From Defluviicoccus sp. (GTDB lineage Bacteria; Pseudomonadota; Alphaproteobacteria; MPNO01), in NCBI GenBank assembly GCA_028820505.1, contig JAPPIT010000227.1:13920-61812 (forward strand): DNA of 47,893 nucleotides, read 5' to 3'. Both the position numbers and the translations under genes were made by a program. The first letter of the stretch is position 1. Each line of letters starts with the position of its first letter. Under the pieces are notes generated by a model. That model made no database searches and was not told the DNA's origin. It saw only the letters and a list, made by a program, of their open reading frames with translations. This document shows positions 34,047 to 41,369 of the stretch, piece after piece.

Positions 34047-35258
34047 TCAGGCCTCGGCCGTCGCGGGGCGGCGCAGCGGCCGGTCGTCGATGGGGATGTG
34101 GAGCGCGGTCGCGGCGAGCCCCAGCACCACCCCGCCCCAGAAGATCGCGTCGTAATTGCCCATGGTGTCGTAGACGATACCGCCTAGCCATATCCCGAGA
34201 AAGCTCCCGATCTGGTGGCTGAAGAAGGTGATCCCGACCAGCGTTCCGATGAAGCGGGTGCCGAAGATCTGCGCGACGACACCGGTGGTGAGCGGCACCG
34301 TCGCGAGCCAGAGAAGTCCCATCAGGCAGGCGAAGACGATCACGCTGGCGGCCGAGATCGGCAGCATGATGAACACCGCCATGATCGCCGCACGAATCCC
34401 GTAGATCGCCGACAGCAGGTATTTCATCGACCGCGTGGCGCCGAGCTTGGCCCAGAAGATGCAACCGACGATGTTGAACCCGCCGATCAGCGCAAGCGCC
34501 GTCGCGCCAAGCCAGGCGGGCTGCTCAAGGTCGGTCAGGTAGGCGGGCAGATGGGCGCCGATGAACATCGTCTGGAACCCGCAGACGAAGTAGCCGGCGT
34601 TGAGCAGATGGTAGCCGCCATGACCGCCCGCCTCGCGCAACGCGGCGCCGATCCGCTGCGTGGACTGCTCGCCCGGAGGCTCTCGGTTGCCGCCGGCCAG
34701 AATGGCGGCGAGCGGCACAATCAGCGCGGCCATGCCGGCGATGATGATCAGCCCCGCCGACCAGCCGTTCTGGGTCAACAGCCACTGGCCGAGCGGCACC
34801 AGGATAAGCTGGCCCGAGGAGCCGCCGGCGCTCGCGATGCCGAGATAGATGCTGCGCTTGGCGGGCGGCGCGACCCGGCTGATGGTGGCCAGCACGATGG
34901 AGAAGCTGGTCATGCTCATGCCGAACCCGGTCATGAACCCGACGCCGATGGTGGCATCGATGGGCGCGGACGCCTCCGCCATCAGCCACAGCCCGCCGGC
35001 GTAGACCGCGCCCCCCGCGCCCACCACCTTGCCCGGCCCGAACCGGTCGGCGAGCCAACCCATGAACGGGGTCGAAACGCCCCAGACCAGGCTTTGCAGG
35101 GCGACCGCGAAGGCGAACACCTCCCGGTCCCAGCCCAGCCCGGTGCTGATCGGCGCCATGTAGAGCCCGAGATTCTGCCGCAGCCCGAAGGAGAGCAGCA
35201 GAATCAGGGTGCCGCCGAGGAGAACGACGAACGGCGTGCGCCAGCCGCGTGGGATCAT
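34047..35258 (-). CDS. MFS transporter (oxalate/formate antiporter-like)
   Basis: 403 residues, twelve membrane helices. FGPGKVVGAGG with the preceding LADR forms MFS motif A (GWLADRFGPGKVV); the loop NREPPGEQSTQRIGAALREAGG divides the halves, and the start FVVLLGGTLILLLSFGLRQNLGLYMAPIS resembles monocarboxylate or OFA-type carriers. The start codon ATG 35258 overlaps the ParE stop (ATGA), and the oxygenase gene follows after a four-base gap. The arrangement suggests uptake or export of the oxygenase's substrate or product. Confidence 0.88.
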   Translation of the reverse strand: MIPRGWRTPFVVLLGGTLILLLSFGLRQNLGLYMAPISTGLGWDREVFAFAVALQSLVWGVSTPFMGWLADRFGPGKVVGAGGAVYAGGLWLMAEASAPIDATIGVGFMTGFGMSMTSFSIVLATISRVAPPAKRSIYLGIASAGGSSGQLILVPLGQWLLTQNGWSAGLIIIAGMAALIVPLAAILAGGNREPPGEQSTQRIGAALREAGGHGGYHLLNAGYFVCGFQTMFIGAHLPAYLTDLEQPAWLGATALALIGGFNIVGCIFWAKLGATRSMKYLLSAIYGIRAAIMAVFIMLPISAASVIVFACLMGLLWLATVPLTTGVVAQIFGTRFIGTLVGITFFSHQIGSFLGIWLGGIVYDTMGNYDAIFWGGVVLGLAATALHIPIDDRPLRRPATAEA

Positions 35259-35626
35259 CGGTCTTCGCGCCTGCCGGTTTCGACGCGGCGCGAGAGGTCC
35301 ATGGAATCGTGCAATAGTCGGAGTACCTCGACGATGGGAGGATCGGCCGCCGGGGTGCCGGTTCGATACACGACCAGATGCCGGCCCGTCCGGCCCCGCC
35401 GCGCGACATGCAGCGTCATCAGTCCTTGGGAGATTTCATCGCGCCGCCGCGATCCCGGCACGTCCGGCCCTTCTTCCAGAGTTTGAATCGCCTCCACCAG
35501 AGTGCCGGCATAGCGTCGTGCCTGTGCCTCTCCGAACCGTTCGGAAGTCCAAAGGAGAACGTTCCGGATATCGTCCCGGGCCGCGGCGGTCAGACGGATT
35601 CGCCATCGACGGACTCCGGACGTCAC
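35255..35626 (-). CDS. parE: RelE/ParE family toxin
   Basis: 123 residues. WRIRLTAAARDDIRNVLLWTSERFGEAQARRYAGTLVEAIQTL is the two-helix start of ParE-type toxins and HLVVYRTG-x7-IVEVLRLLHDSMD the final strands. ParE toxins poison DNA gyrase. The GTG start at 35626 overlaps the antitoxin stop by four bases. The C-terminal SRRVETGRREDR is basic and longer than usual. Its stop overlaps the start codon of the MFS gene, so this toxin gene is coupled on both sides. Confidence 0.88.
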   Translation of the reverse strand: MTSGVRRWRIRLTAAARDDIRNVLLWTSERFGEAQARRYAGTLVEAIQTLEEGPDVPGSRRRDEISQGLMTLHVARRGRTGRHLVVYRTGTPAADPPIVEVLRLLHDSMDLSRRVETGRREDR

Positions 35627-35922
35627 GTCGAGTCTTCGATGGTGGCGCCGCCGAGCGCTTCGTCGACGATGGCAGACAGCCCTTGACGCAGCGCCTCCGT
35701 CGTATCGAACGTCCAATATCGGCCTGCGGCGATGTCCGAGATGCCGGCATCCACGGCATCGCGCATGGCCTTGAGGCGGATTTCCTCCTCTGCCTCCTGC
35801 CGCTCGACCAGCCGGAGACCCTCCCGCATCACTTCGCTGGCATTCTGGTAACGCCCGGACCCCACAAGCCTCGCGATCAGGGAAGCCTGATGATCGGAAA
35901 GCACGACGTTACGCGTGGGCAT
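35623..35922 (-). CDS. parD: ParD-type antitoxin (ribbon-helix-helix)
   Basis: 99 residues. The N-terminal RNVVLSDHQASLIARLVGSGRYQNASEVMREGLRLVERQEAEEE is the ParD ribbon-helix-helix domain; the acidic, flexible tail should bind ParE. ATG 35922 has GGAGGG (35931-35936) eight bases upstream. It is the first gene after a strong promoter that lies inside a palindrome, so it very likely autoregulates the whole four-gene operon. Confidence 0.92.
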   Translation of the reverse strand: MPTRNVVLSDHQASLIARLVGSGRYQNASEVMREGLRLVERQEAEEEIRLKAMRDAVDAGISDIAAGRYWTFDTTEALRQGLSAIVDEALGGATIEDST

Positions 35923-35947
35923 GACCGGTCCCCTCCAAGAGACATGT

Positions 35948-35982
35948 TAATGGCATTATATGCCATTACTCCCGTCCGACAA
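35948..35982 (-). promoter_or_regulatory. parDE promoter embedded in a palindromic operator
   Basis: Minus strand: -35 TTGTCG (35977-35982), 16-base spacer, and a perfect -10 TATAAT (35955-35960). The -10 lies inside an inverted repeat at 35948-35968 with perfect 9-base arms TAATGGCAT and ATGCCATTA around TAT. The palindrome is AT-rich against a GC-rich background and ends 26 bases before the ParD start. This is the standard place for a ParD operator. Confidence 0.75.
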
Positions 35983-36111
35983 CGGCAGTGGGGCCGGTTT
36001 TCGGGGGCCGCATTGCGGTCGGAAGCGCAATGGCGGATAGTCGACGCGAGGATTTTCCATGACCCGACCTGCAAGCGCGACGATCGGGCATCCGGCGCCG
36101 GCGGAGGCGTC

Positions 36112-36738
36112 GTGACGGCCGGGCTCCGCCTGGAGCGCGACGACGACCCCGCGCTGGTCGAGATCGGGGCGGTCAACACCGCGCTTGCGCCGTTCGGGGC
36201 CCGGGTCTGGCCGCTCGATCTCGGCGGGGTTGCGCCCGATATCCGAACCTTGCTGGTCCGGTCGACGCTCGATGCCGCGCAGGCGGAAGAAATCAAGACG
36301 GCGTTGCTGCTCTCCCGCGAGGCTCTATTGGAGAAGCTGGCGGAGGCCGGCCGGTCTCCCCATGTCCCGGGCGGCGGGGCACTGGAGACCGAGGTCGCAA
36401 ACCACGGCTATTCCTACCCCCAGCTCTTCGTCGTGGAAGAGGGCGCCGACTACAGCCGTTTCGACCGGTTCCACGTCAATGTCGCCGAGGACGGCACAGC
36501 GGTGGACGAGGTGATGCAGATCCTCTCGGGCGGCGGCGTGCGCATTCTCCAGCGGCTGCCGGGCGAGGAAGCGGTGACGCTCGCCCTGGATTGCCCGTCG
36601 GCAGGCACGGGCTGGACCGTCACCTATGACGGCGGGGTCTCCCATATCGGCAGCATGTCGGCGGCCGCGCCGGGGACCAAGGCGCTGATGCAGGTGTTCG
36701 GCCCCGCGCGCTGGACCATGCGCTACGACGACGGCTGA
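36112..36738 (+). CDS. Hypothetical protein, unknown family
   Basis: 208 residues. I do not recognise the family. The N-terminal part TAGLRLERDDDPALVEIGAVNTALAPFG resembles the start of a small cytosolic enzyme; the later part HGYSYPQLFVVEEGADYSRFDRFHVN, DEVMQILSGGGVRILQRL and YDGGVSHIGSMSAAAPGTKALMQVFGPARWTM has regular strand-turn patterns that could be a cupin-like barrel, but this is a guess. There is no signal peptide. GTG 36112 follows GGAGG (36103-36107). It is divergent from parD with 189 bases between their starts. Confidence 0.65.
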   Translation: MTAGLRLERDDDPALVEIGAVNTALAPFGARVWPLDLGGVAPDIRTLLVRSTLDAAQAEEIKTALLLSREALLEKLAEAGRSPHVPGGGALETEVANHGYSYPQLFVVEEGADYSRFDRFHVNVAEDGTAVDEVMQILSGGGVRILQRLPGEEAVTLALDCPSAGTGWTVTYDGGVSHIGSMSAAAPGTKALMQVFGPARWTMRYDDG

Positions 36739-36901
36739 GCGGACGGCCCCTCTCCAGGCGGATCGCGGTCACGGTTTCCTATCCGGGGCGCAAGAAATCG
36801 GTATTGGCGGCCGGACCGCGCCCGCCCCATGTCGGTTGGTGAACGCCCATGACGGACGGGAGCAAGCCGATGCAGGACAAGCCAGGCCGCCTGAGGACAC
36901 G

Positions 36902-37489
36902 ATGCAGGAACTGAACGCCGCAAGGGCCGAGACCGTAGCCGGCACGCCGTCTCCGGAAAAGGTCTGCCTGTTCGAGTCGGCCCTCTGGGGCCCGCGGAAG
37001 AACCCGGAGGCGATACTGCGCGACATGCGGCCCGCCTTCTCGACGGGCGGGTTTCCCCTGCCCCGCTATCGCCGCAAACACATGCTCATCGTCGACGCCG
37101 GCAAGTCGCTTCCCCCGTGCGGGGGGTATATGGAGAACGCCGGGCGCAACAGGTATATCGACGGCTGCTCGGCGTCGCTTCTGGTCATGCCGCCCCGCAA
37201 GGGCGATCCGTGCGTCAACCACCTGCATGTCGTGCCCGGCACGGTGCAGACCGAGCACCATCATCCGAGCGACCGGATGGGCATGGTGGTCAGGGGCCGC
37301 GGCCTCGCCCACCACGAGGCGGGCCCGCCGATGGTCCTGTACCCCGGCAGGGCCTGGAAGCTGTTCGCCGGCGAACGCCACCGTTTCGAGACCCGCGAGG
37401 ACTCGCTCGACGTGCTGGTCTTCCACCCGGACAGCGAATGGGGTCCGACGGACGATGCGCATCAGATGCTGGATGCGACTATTATATGA
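36902..37489 (+). CDS. Cupin-domain protein
   Basis: 195 residues. The core NHLHVVPGTVQTEHHHPSDRMGMVVRGRGLAHH is a cupin motif with closely spaced histidines (H in NHLH, EHHHPSDR) and a glutamate-free metal site; AWKLFAGERHRFETREDSLDVLVFHPD is the second half with a further histidine. A single-domain metal-dependent cupin is likely, of unknown reaction. The N-terminal extension (1-60) is not cupin. I chose ATG 36902 with GAGGA at about 36893-36897; GTG 36836 adds 22 unlikely residues. It overlaps the metallophosphoesterase gene (ATGA). Confidence 0.75.
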   Translation: MQELNAARAETVAGTPSPEKVCLFESALWGPRKNPEAILRDMRPAFSTGGFPLPRYRRKHMLIVDAGKSLPPCGGYMENAGRNRYIDGCSASLLVMPPRKGDPCVNHLHVVPGTVQTEHHHPSDRMGMVVRGRGLAHHEAGPPMVLYPGRAWKLFAGERHRFETREDSLDVLVFHPDSEWGPTDDAHQMLDATII

Positions 37490-38256
37490 ATCGCGCACGG
37501 GGCGCCGCGCCAGGGGAGACCGATCCTTTGAGCCGACCGGCCGGCCGGGACATCGCGATCGTCCACAGTTCGGACGTCCACGTGGACGACGGCTACACCG
37601 CGCGCGTCCATGGCGGCGACGGCGCGCGCGGGCTCAAATGCGTGCTCGATACCGCCGCCGCGCTATCCGCCGACGTCGTGCTGCTGGCGGGCGACGTGTT
37701 CGAGCACAACCGCCTGCCCGACCCTTTGCTGGAACGTTCCGCCGGGCTGCTCGCGGATTGCGGCGTCCCGGTCGTCATGCTGCCCGGCAACCACGACCCG
37801 CTGACCGCCGATTCGGTCTATCGCCGATGCGGCATGGGCGAGGCCGACAACGTCCATGTGCTGGGCCTTACCCACGACCGGGCGGTGCGGTTCCCCGAAC
37901 TCGACCTCGAGGTCTGGGGCATCGCCCACCGCGATTACGGCAACATGGCGCCGCTCGGCTCCGCGCGGCCGCGCACGACGCGCTGGCAGATCGCGATGGC
38001 GCACGGCCACTACGAAGGTGCCAAGGAGACGGGCGCGGCGCACCGCCCGTCCTGGATCGTTTCGGACGCGGAGATCGCGGCAACCGGCGCGGATTACGTC
38101 GCGCTCGGCCACTGGAACCGTCCGGTCCGGGTCGGCAACGGCGCGGTCCCCGCCTGGTATTCCGGCTCGCCCGACCTCGCGAAGACGGTCAACCGGGTGC
38201 AGCTCGCGGCCGACGGCACCGTGACGGTGACCCGCGAGAAGATCGTCTGGGATTAG
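37486..38256 (+). CDS. Metallophosphoesterase (SbcD-like)
   Basis: 256 residues in the calcineurin-like phosphoesterase fold. Dimetal motifs in order: SSDVHVDD (D30, H32), LAGDVFEHN (D70), LPGNHDP (N102, H103, D104), AMAHGHYEG, and ALGHWNRP, in which the usual GH-x-H is GHWN. The conservation of the rest suggests activity on a phosphodiester or nucleic acid, but the partner SbcC is not nearby. ATG 37486 overlaps the cupin stop; an in-frame TTG at 37528 has a better ribosome site (GGGGAG, 37513-37518) and would remove 14 residues that are not part of the fold. Confidence 0.85.
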   Translation: MNRARGAAPGETDPLSRPAGRDIAIVHSSDVHVDDGYTARVHGGDGARGLKCVLDTAAALSADVVLLAGDVFEHNRLPDPLLERSAGLLADCGVPVVMLPGNHDPLTADSVYRRCGMGEADNVHVLGLTHDRAVRFPELDLEVWGIAHRDYGNMAPLGSARPRTTRWQIAMAHGHYEGAKETGAAHRPSWIVSDAEIAATGADYVALGHWNRPVRVGNGAVPAWYSGSPDLAKTVNRVQLAADGTVTVTREKIVWD

Positions 38257-38269
38257 CGCGCCCCGCCTC

Positions 38270-38809
38270 TCAACCCTCCGGCGGGAACAGGCACTCCATC
38301 CTGTAGTTCGGGCCGGACCGCCCGAGCGTGCTGGAAAACAGGGCGAAGCTCGCCACCGTGAAGGGCACGGCGCGGAACAGGGTGTTGGCGGCGAGCCAGT
38401 CGCGCACCTCGCCGGGCCGGCCTTGGTTGAGCCGCGCCACGGTCACGTGAGGCCGGAACTTCCGTCCCTCGGGCGGCTGTCCGGCGCGCACCGCCGCGGC
38501 CTCGATCCGGTCGCGCAGCGCGGCGAGCGCCGGGTCGGGTTCGACGCCGAGCCAGACCGCGCTCACCCGCCCCCGGCGCTCGAAATGCCCGGCGCCCGAG
38601 AGCGTTACCGGAAAGGGCTCGAAGCGGATGGAAGCTGCCTCCCCGGCGAGGTCCTCCATCGCGGGTTCTTCCACCTCGCCGACGAAGCGGAGCGTGATGT
38701 GGAGGTTCTCCGGCGCCACCCAGCGCGCCCGGTCGATCCCGGACGCGAGCGCCGCGATTCGCATCCGGAGCTCGCCCGGCAGCTCCAGGCCGAAGAACAG
38801 GCGGATCAT
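38270..38809 (-). CDS. thpR: RNA 2',3'-cyclic phosphodiesterase (LigT family)
   Basis: 179 residues. The two-histidine 2H motifs are NLHITLRF (H37-x-T39) and RPHVTVARL (near 121). It opens 2',3'-cyclic phosphates in RNA and was first described as a tRNA-intron 2'-5' ligase. The N-terminal MIRLFFGLELPGEL is family-typical, and length is normal. It is convergent with the metallophosphoesterase gene. Confidence 0.92.
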   Translation of the reverse strand: MIRLFFGLELPGELRMRIAALASGIDRARWVAPENLHITLRFVGEVEEPAMEDLAGEAASIRFEPFPVTLSGAGHFERRGRVSAVWLGVEPDPALAALRDRIEAAAVRAGQPPEGRKFRPHVTVARLNQGRPGEVRDWLAANTLFRAVPFTVASFALFSSTLGRSGPNYRMECLFPPEG

Positions 38810-38820
38810 CGGGACGCCGT

Positions 38821-39948
38821 CTAGAGGATCAGCGCGAGCACGCCGGTATAGCCGTAAAGCCGGTTGTTGGAGATCTCGCCGTTCGCGTAGAAGCCGACGA
38901 CGGGAACCTCCTCGCCCACGGCCTCGGCGACGGCGGTCATCTCCTGGTCGTCGCGGGAGAACATGTTGGGCCCGCGCGCCACGCAGGAATAGTAGAGCCC
39001 CGCGCTCGCCGCCTCGCCGGCCCGGCCGGTCACGTCGCCCAGCATGCGTTCTAGGTCGACGAAAGCGCTCGGCCCGTCGCGGCGGACGAAGAGGATCTTG
39101 TCGCCGGCGTTCAGGCGTTCGCCGATGGAGAGCCAGCCGTTGTTGGGATCGATGCCCATCACGTTGCGCACGAGATAATCGGCCGTGTCGCTGCCGGCGA
39201 TGGGAAGCGCTGCATGGATATAGCCCCCGACGCGCTCCAGGTTGCGCGCCAGGACCTCGCCGATGTCCTCCTTGAACACGTCGAGCGCCGGCCGGCCGTT
39301 GAGCTCATAGAGCACGTTGTCCTGCGCCCTGGTTACGTCGTGCACCTCGCCGATGGGGGTGCAGCCCTGGCTCAGCCCGGTCGCGACGCCCACGTCTTCC
39401 GCCAGCAGCACGCCCGAGAGGCCGCCCTCGACGATGCCGCCCGCAACCTGGCTGAAGGCGCCCCTCGACGCGGTGAGCCCGCCCACCAGGAAGCACTCGG
39501 TATCGTCGCAGAGCGAGTCGATGATCGCCGGCAAATACTGGTTGCGCGGATCGCCGTGGACGACTCCGAGCACCGGACGCCGGCGTTCGGCCCAGGCGCG
39601 AATTTCCTCGGGCAGGGACTCGCCCGGCCGCACGATCGGGGGCAGGATGCGGTAGCTGTCCTCCGGGACCTCGCCCACCAGGACCGCCATCGCGGCGGTG
39701 TTGAAATACTCCTTGCCGCCGACGCAGACCCCGAAGCCGATCGTGCCGACCCAGTCCGCGATCCCGGTCGCGTCCTTCAGCTTTTCGACGATCCGGTCGA
39801 ACGAATCGGCGAGCAGGTCTGTCGCGTAGACGAAGCCGAGCGTCGCGTTCCCGGTCGGTCCGAGCTGCTCGATGCAGCGTGCGGCGATGCTTTCCCAGTC
39901 GCCGCCGCCGGCATGGCCGGCGCGGAAGCCCTGCTTCTGGATCGTCAT
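38821..39948 (-). CDS. FIST-domain signal-sensing protein (FIST_N + FIST_C)
   Basis: 375 residues. The first half (LGFVYATDLLADSFDRIVEKL, VVGTIGFGVCVGGKEYFNTAAMAVLVGEV) is FIST_N and the second (ALPIAGSDTADYLVRNVMGIDPNNGWLSIGERLNAGDKILFVRR) is FIST_C, ending YANGEISNNRLYGYTGVLALIL. FIST proteins bind small ligands such as amino acids and feed into signalling; here there is no fused kinase or transmembrane part. It is cotranscribed-looking with tesA and thpR on the minus strand, with an 11-base gap to thpR. Confidence 0.87.
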   Translation of the reverse strand: MTIQKQGFRAGHAGGGDWESIAARCIEQLGPTGNATLGFVYATDLLADSFDRIVEKLKDATGIADWVGTIGFGVCVGGKEYFNTAAMAVLVGEVPEDSYRILPPIVRPGESLPEEIRAWAERRRPVLGVVHGDPRNQYLPAIIDSLCDDTECFLVGGLTASRGAFSQVAGGIVEGGLSGVLLAEDVGVATGLSQGCTPIGEVHDVTRAQDNVLYELNGRPALDVFKEDIGEVLARNLERVGGYIHAALPIAGSDTADYLVRNVMGIDPNNGWLSIGERLNAGDKILFVRRDGPSAFVDLERMLGDVTGRAGEAASAGLYYSCVARGPNMFSRDDQEMTAVAEAVGEEVPVVGFYANGEISNNRLYGYTGVLALIL

Positions 39949-39961
39949 GGAACCCTCTCGA

Positions 39962-40576
39962 TCACGGCAACGTCTTCATAACATAGGGCAGGATGCGCTC
40001 GACGATAACGGCGACGCCCTTCTCGTTGGGATGTATCCCGTCCGGCTGGTTGAGATGCGGTTCGACCGCGACGCCATCGAGAAAGAAGGGGTAGAGGGAG
40101 ACGCCGTGGCGTTCCGCGAGCCGAGGATAGATGCCGTCGAATGCCTCGCCGTACTCGCGCCCCAGATTGGGCGGGGCGTACATCCCGGCCAGCAGCACCG
40201 GGATCTCTCGCCGTTTCAGTTCGGTCAGGATGGCGTCGAGATTGTCGTAGGTCGACGACGGATCGATGCCGCGCAGCCCGTCGTTCGCGCCGAGCTCGAC
40301 GATCGCGGCGTCCGGGCGGTCGGCGAGCGACCATGCGAGCCGGGCACGCCCGCCGGCCGAGGTGTCGCCGACGACCCCGGACGCGATCACCCGGACATCC
40401 TTGCGCCCGGCGGCATGGAGCGCCCGTTCGAGCTGGGCCGGGAAGGCGTCCCGGGCCGCGAGTCCCCAGCCGGAGGTGAGGCTGTCGCCGAACGCGAGCA
40501 GCCTGGTCTCCTTCGCGGCCGCCGCCGACACACCCATCGAGACAGCGAGCGAAAGGTGCAGGAGAGCCCGCGACAT
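39962..40576 (-). CDS. tesA: SGNH/GDSL arylesterase-thioesterase (TesA family)
   Basis: 204 residues. Residues 1-21 form a signal peptide ending AAAA. The mature enzyme begins ETRLLAFGDSLTSGWGL with nucleophile S32, then ELGANDGLRG (block III Asn) and DGIHPNEKG (catalytic Asp/His). It hydrolyses esters, thioesters and possibly lysophospholipids in the periplasm. Its divergent neighbour is ybbA-ybbP, as in Escherichia coli, which supports the identity. The start ATG 40576 lies at the beginning of the hydrophobic core. Confidence 0.92.
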   Translation of the reverse strand: MSRALLHLSLAVSMGVSAAAAKETRLLAFGDSLTSGWGLAARDAFPAQLERALHAAGRKDVRVIASGVVGDTSAGGRARLAWSLADRPDAAIVELGANDGLRGIDPSSTYDNLDAILTELKRREIPVLLAGMYAPPNLGREYGEAFDGIYPRLAERHGVSLYPFFLDGVAVEPHLNQPDGIHPNEKGVAVIVERILPYVMKTLP

Positions 40577-40580
40577 GAGC

Positions 40581-40610
40581 TTGATTCCGCGCGATAAACC
40601 GCCATATCGA
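40581..40610 (+). promoter_or_regulatory. Candidate promoter of ybbA-ybbP
   Basis: Plus strand: -35 TTGATT (40581-40586), 18-base spacer, -10 TATCGA (40605-40610), about 27 bases before the ybbA start. It lies in the 61-base divergent gap beside tesA. Confidence 0.45.
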
Positions 40611-40637
40611 GCCCTGTAACCCGAACCGTCGACGCAC

Positions 40638-41369
40638 ATGCCCCGCGAAGCCGCCTCCTTGCCCGACTCCGCCGCCGTCCCGCTCGTCCGGCTCGACGGC
40701 ATCGAGCTCAGTCTCGAAAGCGCGGCGGGCAGGGTGGACATCCTTCGCGGCATCGATCTCTCCGTCGGGCGTGGCGAAACGATCAGCGTGGTGGGTCCGT
40801 CCGGGTCGGGAAAAACCAGCCTGATGATGGTGATCGCCGGCCTCGAACGCCAGACCCGGGGCCGGGTGGAAATCGACGGGCGCGGTCTCCTGGCGCTGGA
40901 TGAGGACGCGCTCGCCCGCCTCCGCCTGGACTATATCGGGATCGTCTTCCAGAACTTCCACCTCGTGCCGACGATGACCGCGCTCGAGAACGTCGCCATT
41001 CCGCGCGAGCTTGCCGGCAGCACCGCCGCCTTCGACGAAGCCGCCGAGGCGCTCGAACGCGTCGGTCTCGGCCACCGGCTCGGCCACTATCCCGGTCAGC
41101 TTTCCGGCGGCGAGCAGCAACGCGTGGCGCTGGCCCGCGCCTTCGTCGCGAAGCCGGCGCTGCTGCTGGCCGACGAGCCGACCGGCAATCTCGACGGCGA
41201 CACCGGCAATCAGGTGATCGACCTCCTGTTCTCGCTTGTCGCGGACGCGAGGACGACGCTGCTCCTGGTCACCCACAACCCGGCGCTGGCCGGCCGCTGC
41301 ACACGCCGGCTGACGCTCTCGGACGGCCGGATCGCCGCCGACCGGATGACGGCGGACGCCGCTTCGTGA
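40638..41369 (+). CDS. ybbA: ABC transporter ATP-binding protein (YbbA/LolD-like)
   Basis: 243 residues. Walker [10 protein letters not shown] (53-61), signature [16 protein letters not shown], Walker [13 protein letters not shown] and H-loop VTHNPAL are complete. This MacB/LolD-type ATPase drives an FtsX-like permease that does not transport across the bilayer but uses mechanical motion. It overlaps the permease gene by four bases. Its genomic partner tesA suggests a role in envelope lipid or thioester metabolism. Confidence 0.93.
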   Translation: MPREAASLPDSAAVPLVRLDGIELSLESAAGRVDILRGIDLSVGRGETISVVGPSGSGKTSLMMVIAGLERQTRGRVEIDGRGLLALDEDALARLRLDYIGIVFQNFHLVPTMTALENVAIPRELAGSTAAFDEAAEALERVGLGHRLGHYPGQLSGGEQQRVALARAFVAKPALLLADEPTGNLDGDTGNQVIDLLFSLVADARTTLLLVTHNPALAGRCTRRLTLSDGRIAADRMTADAAS

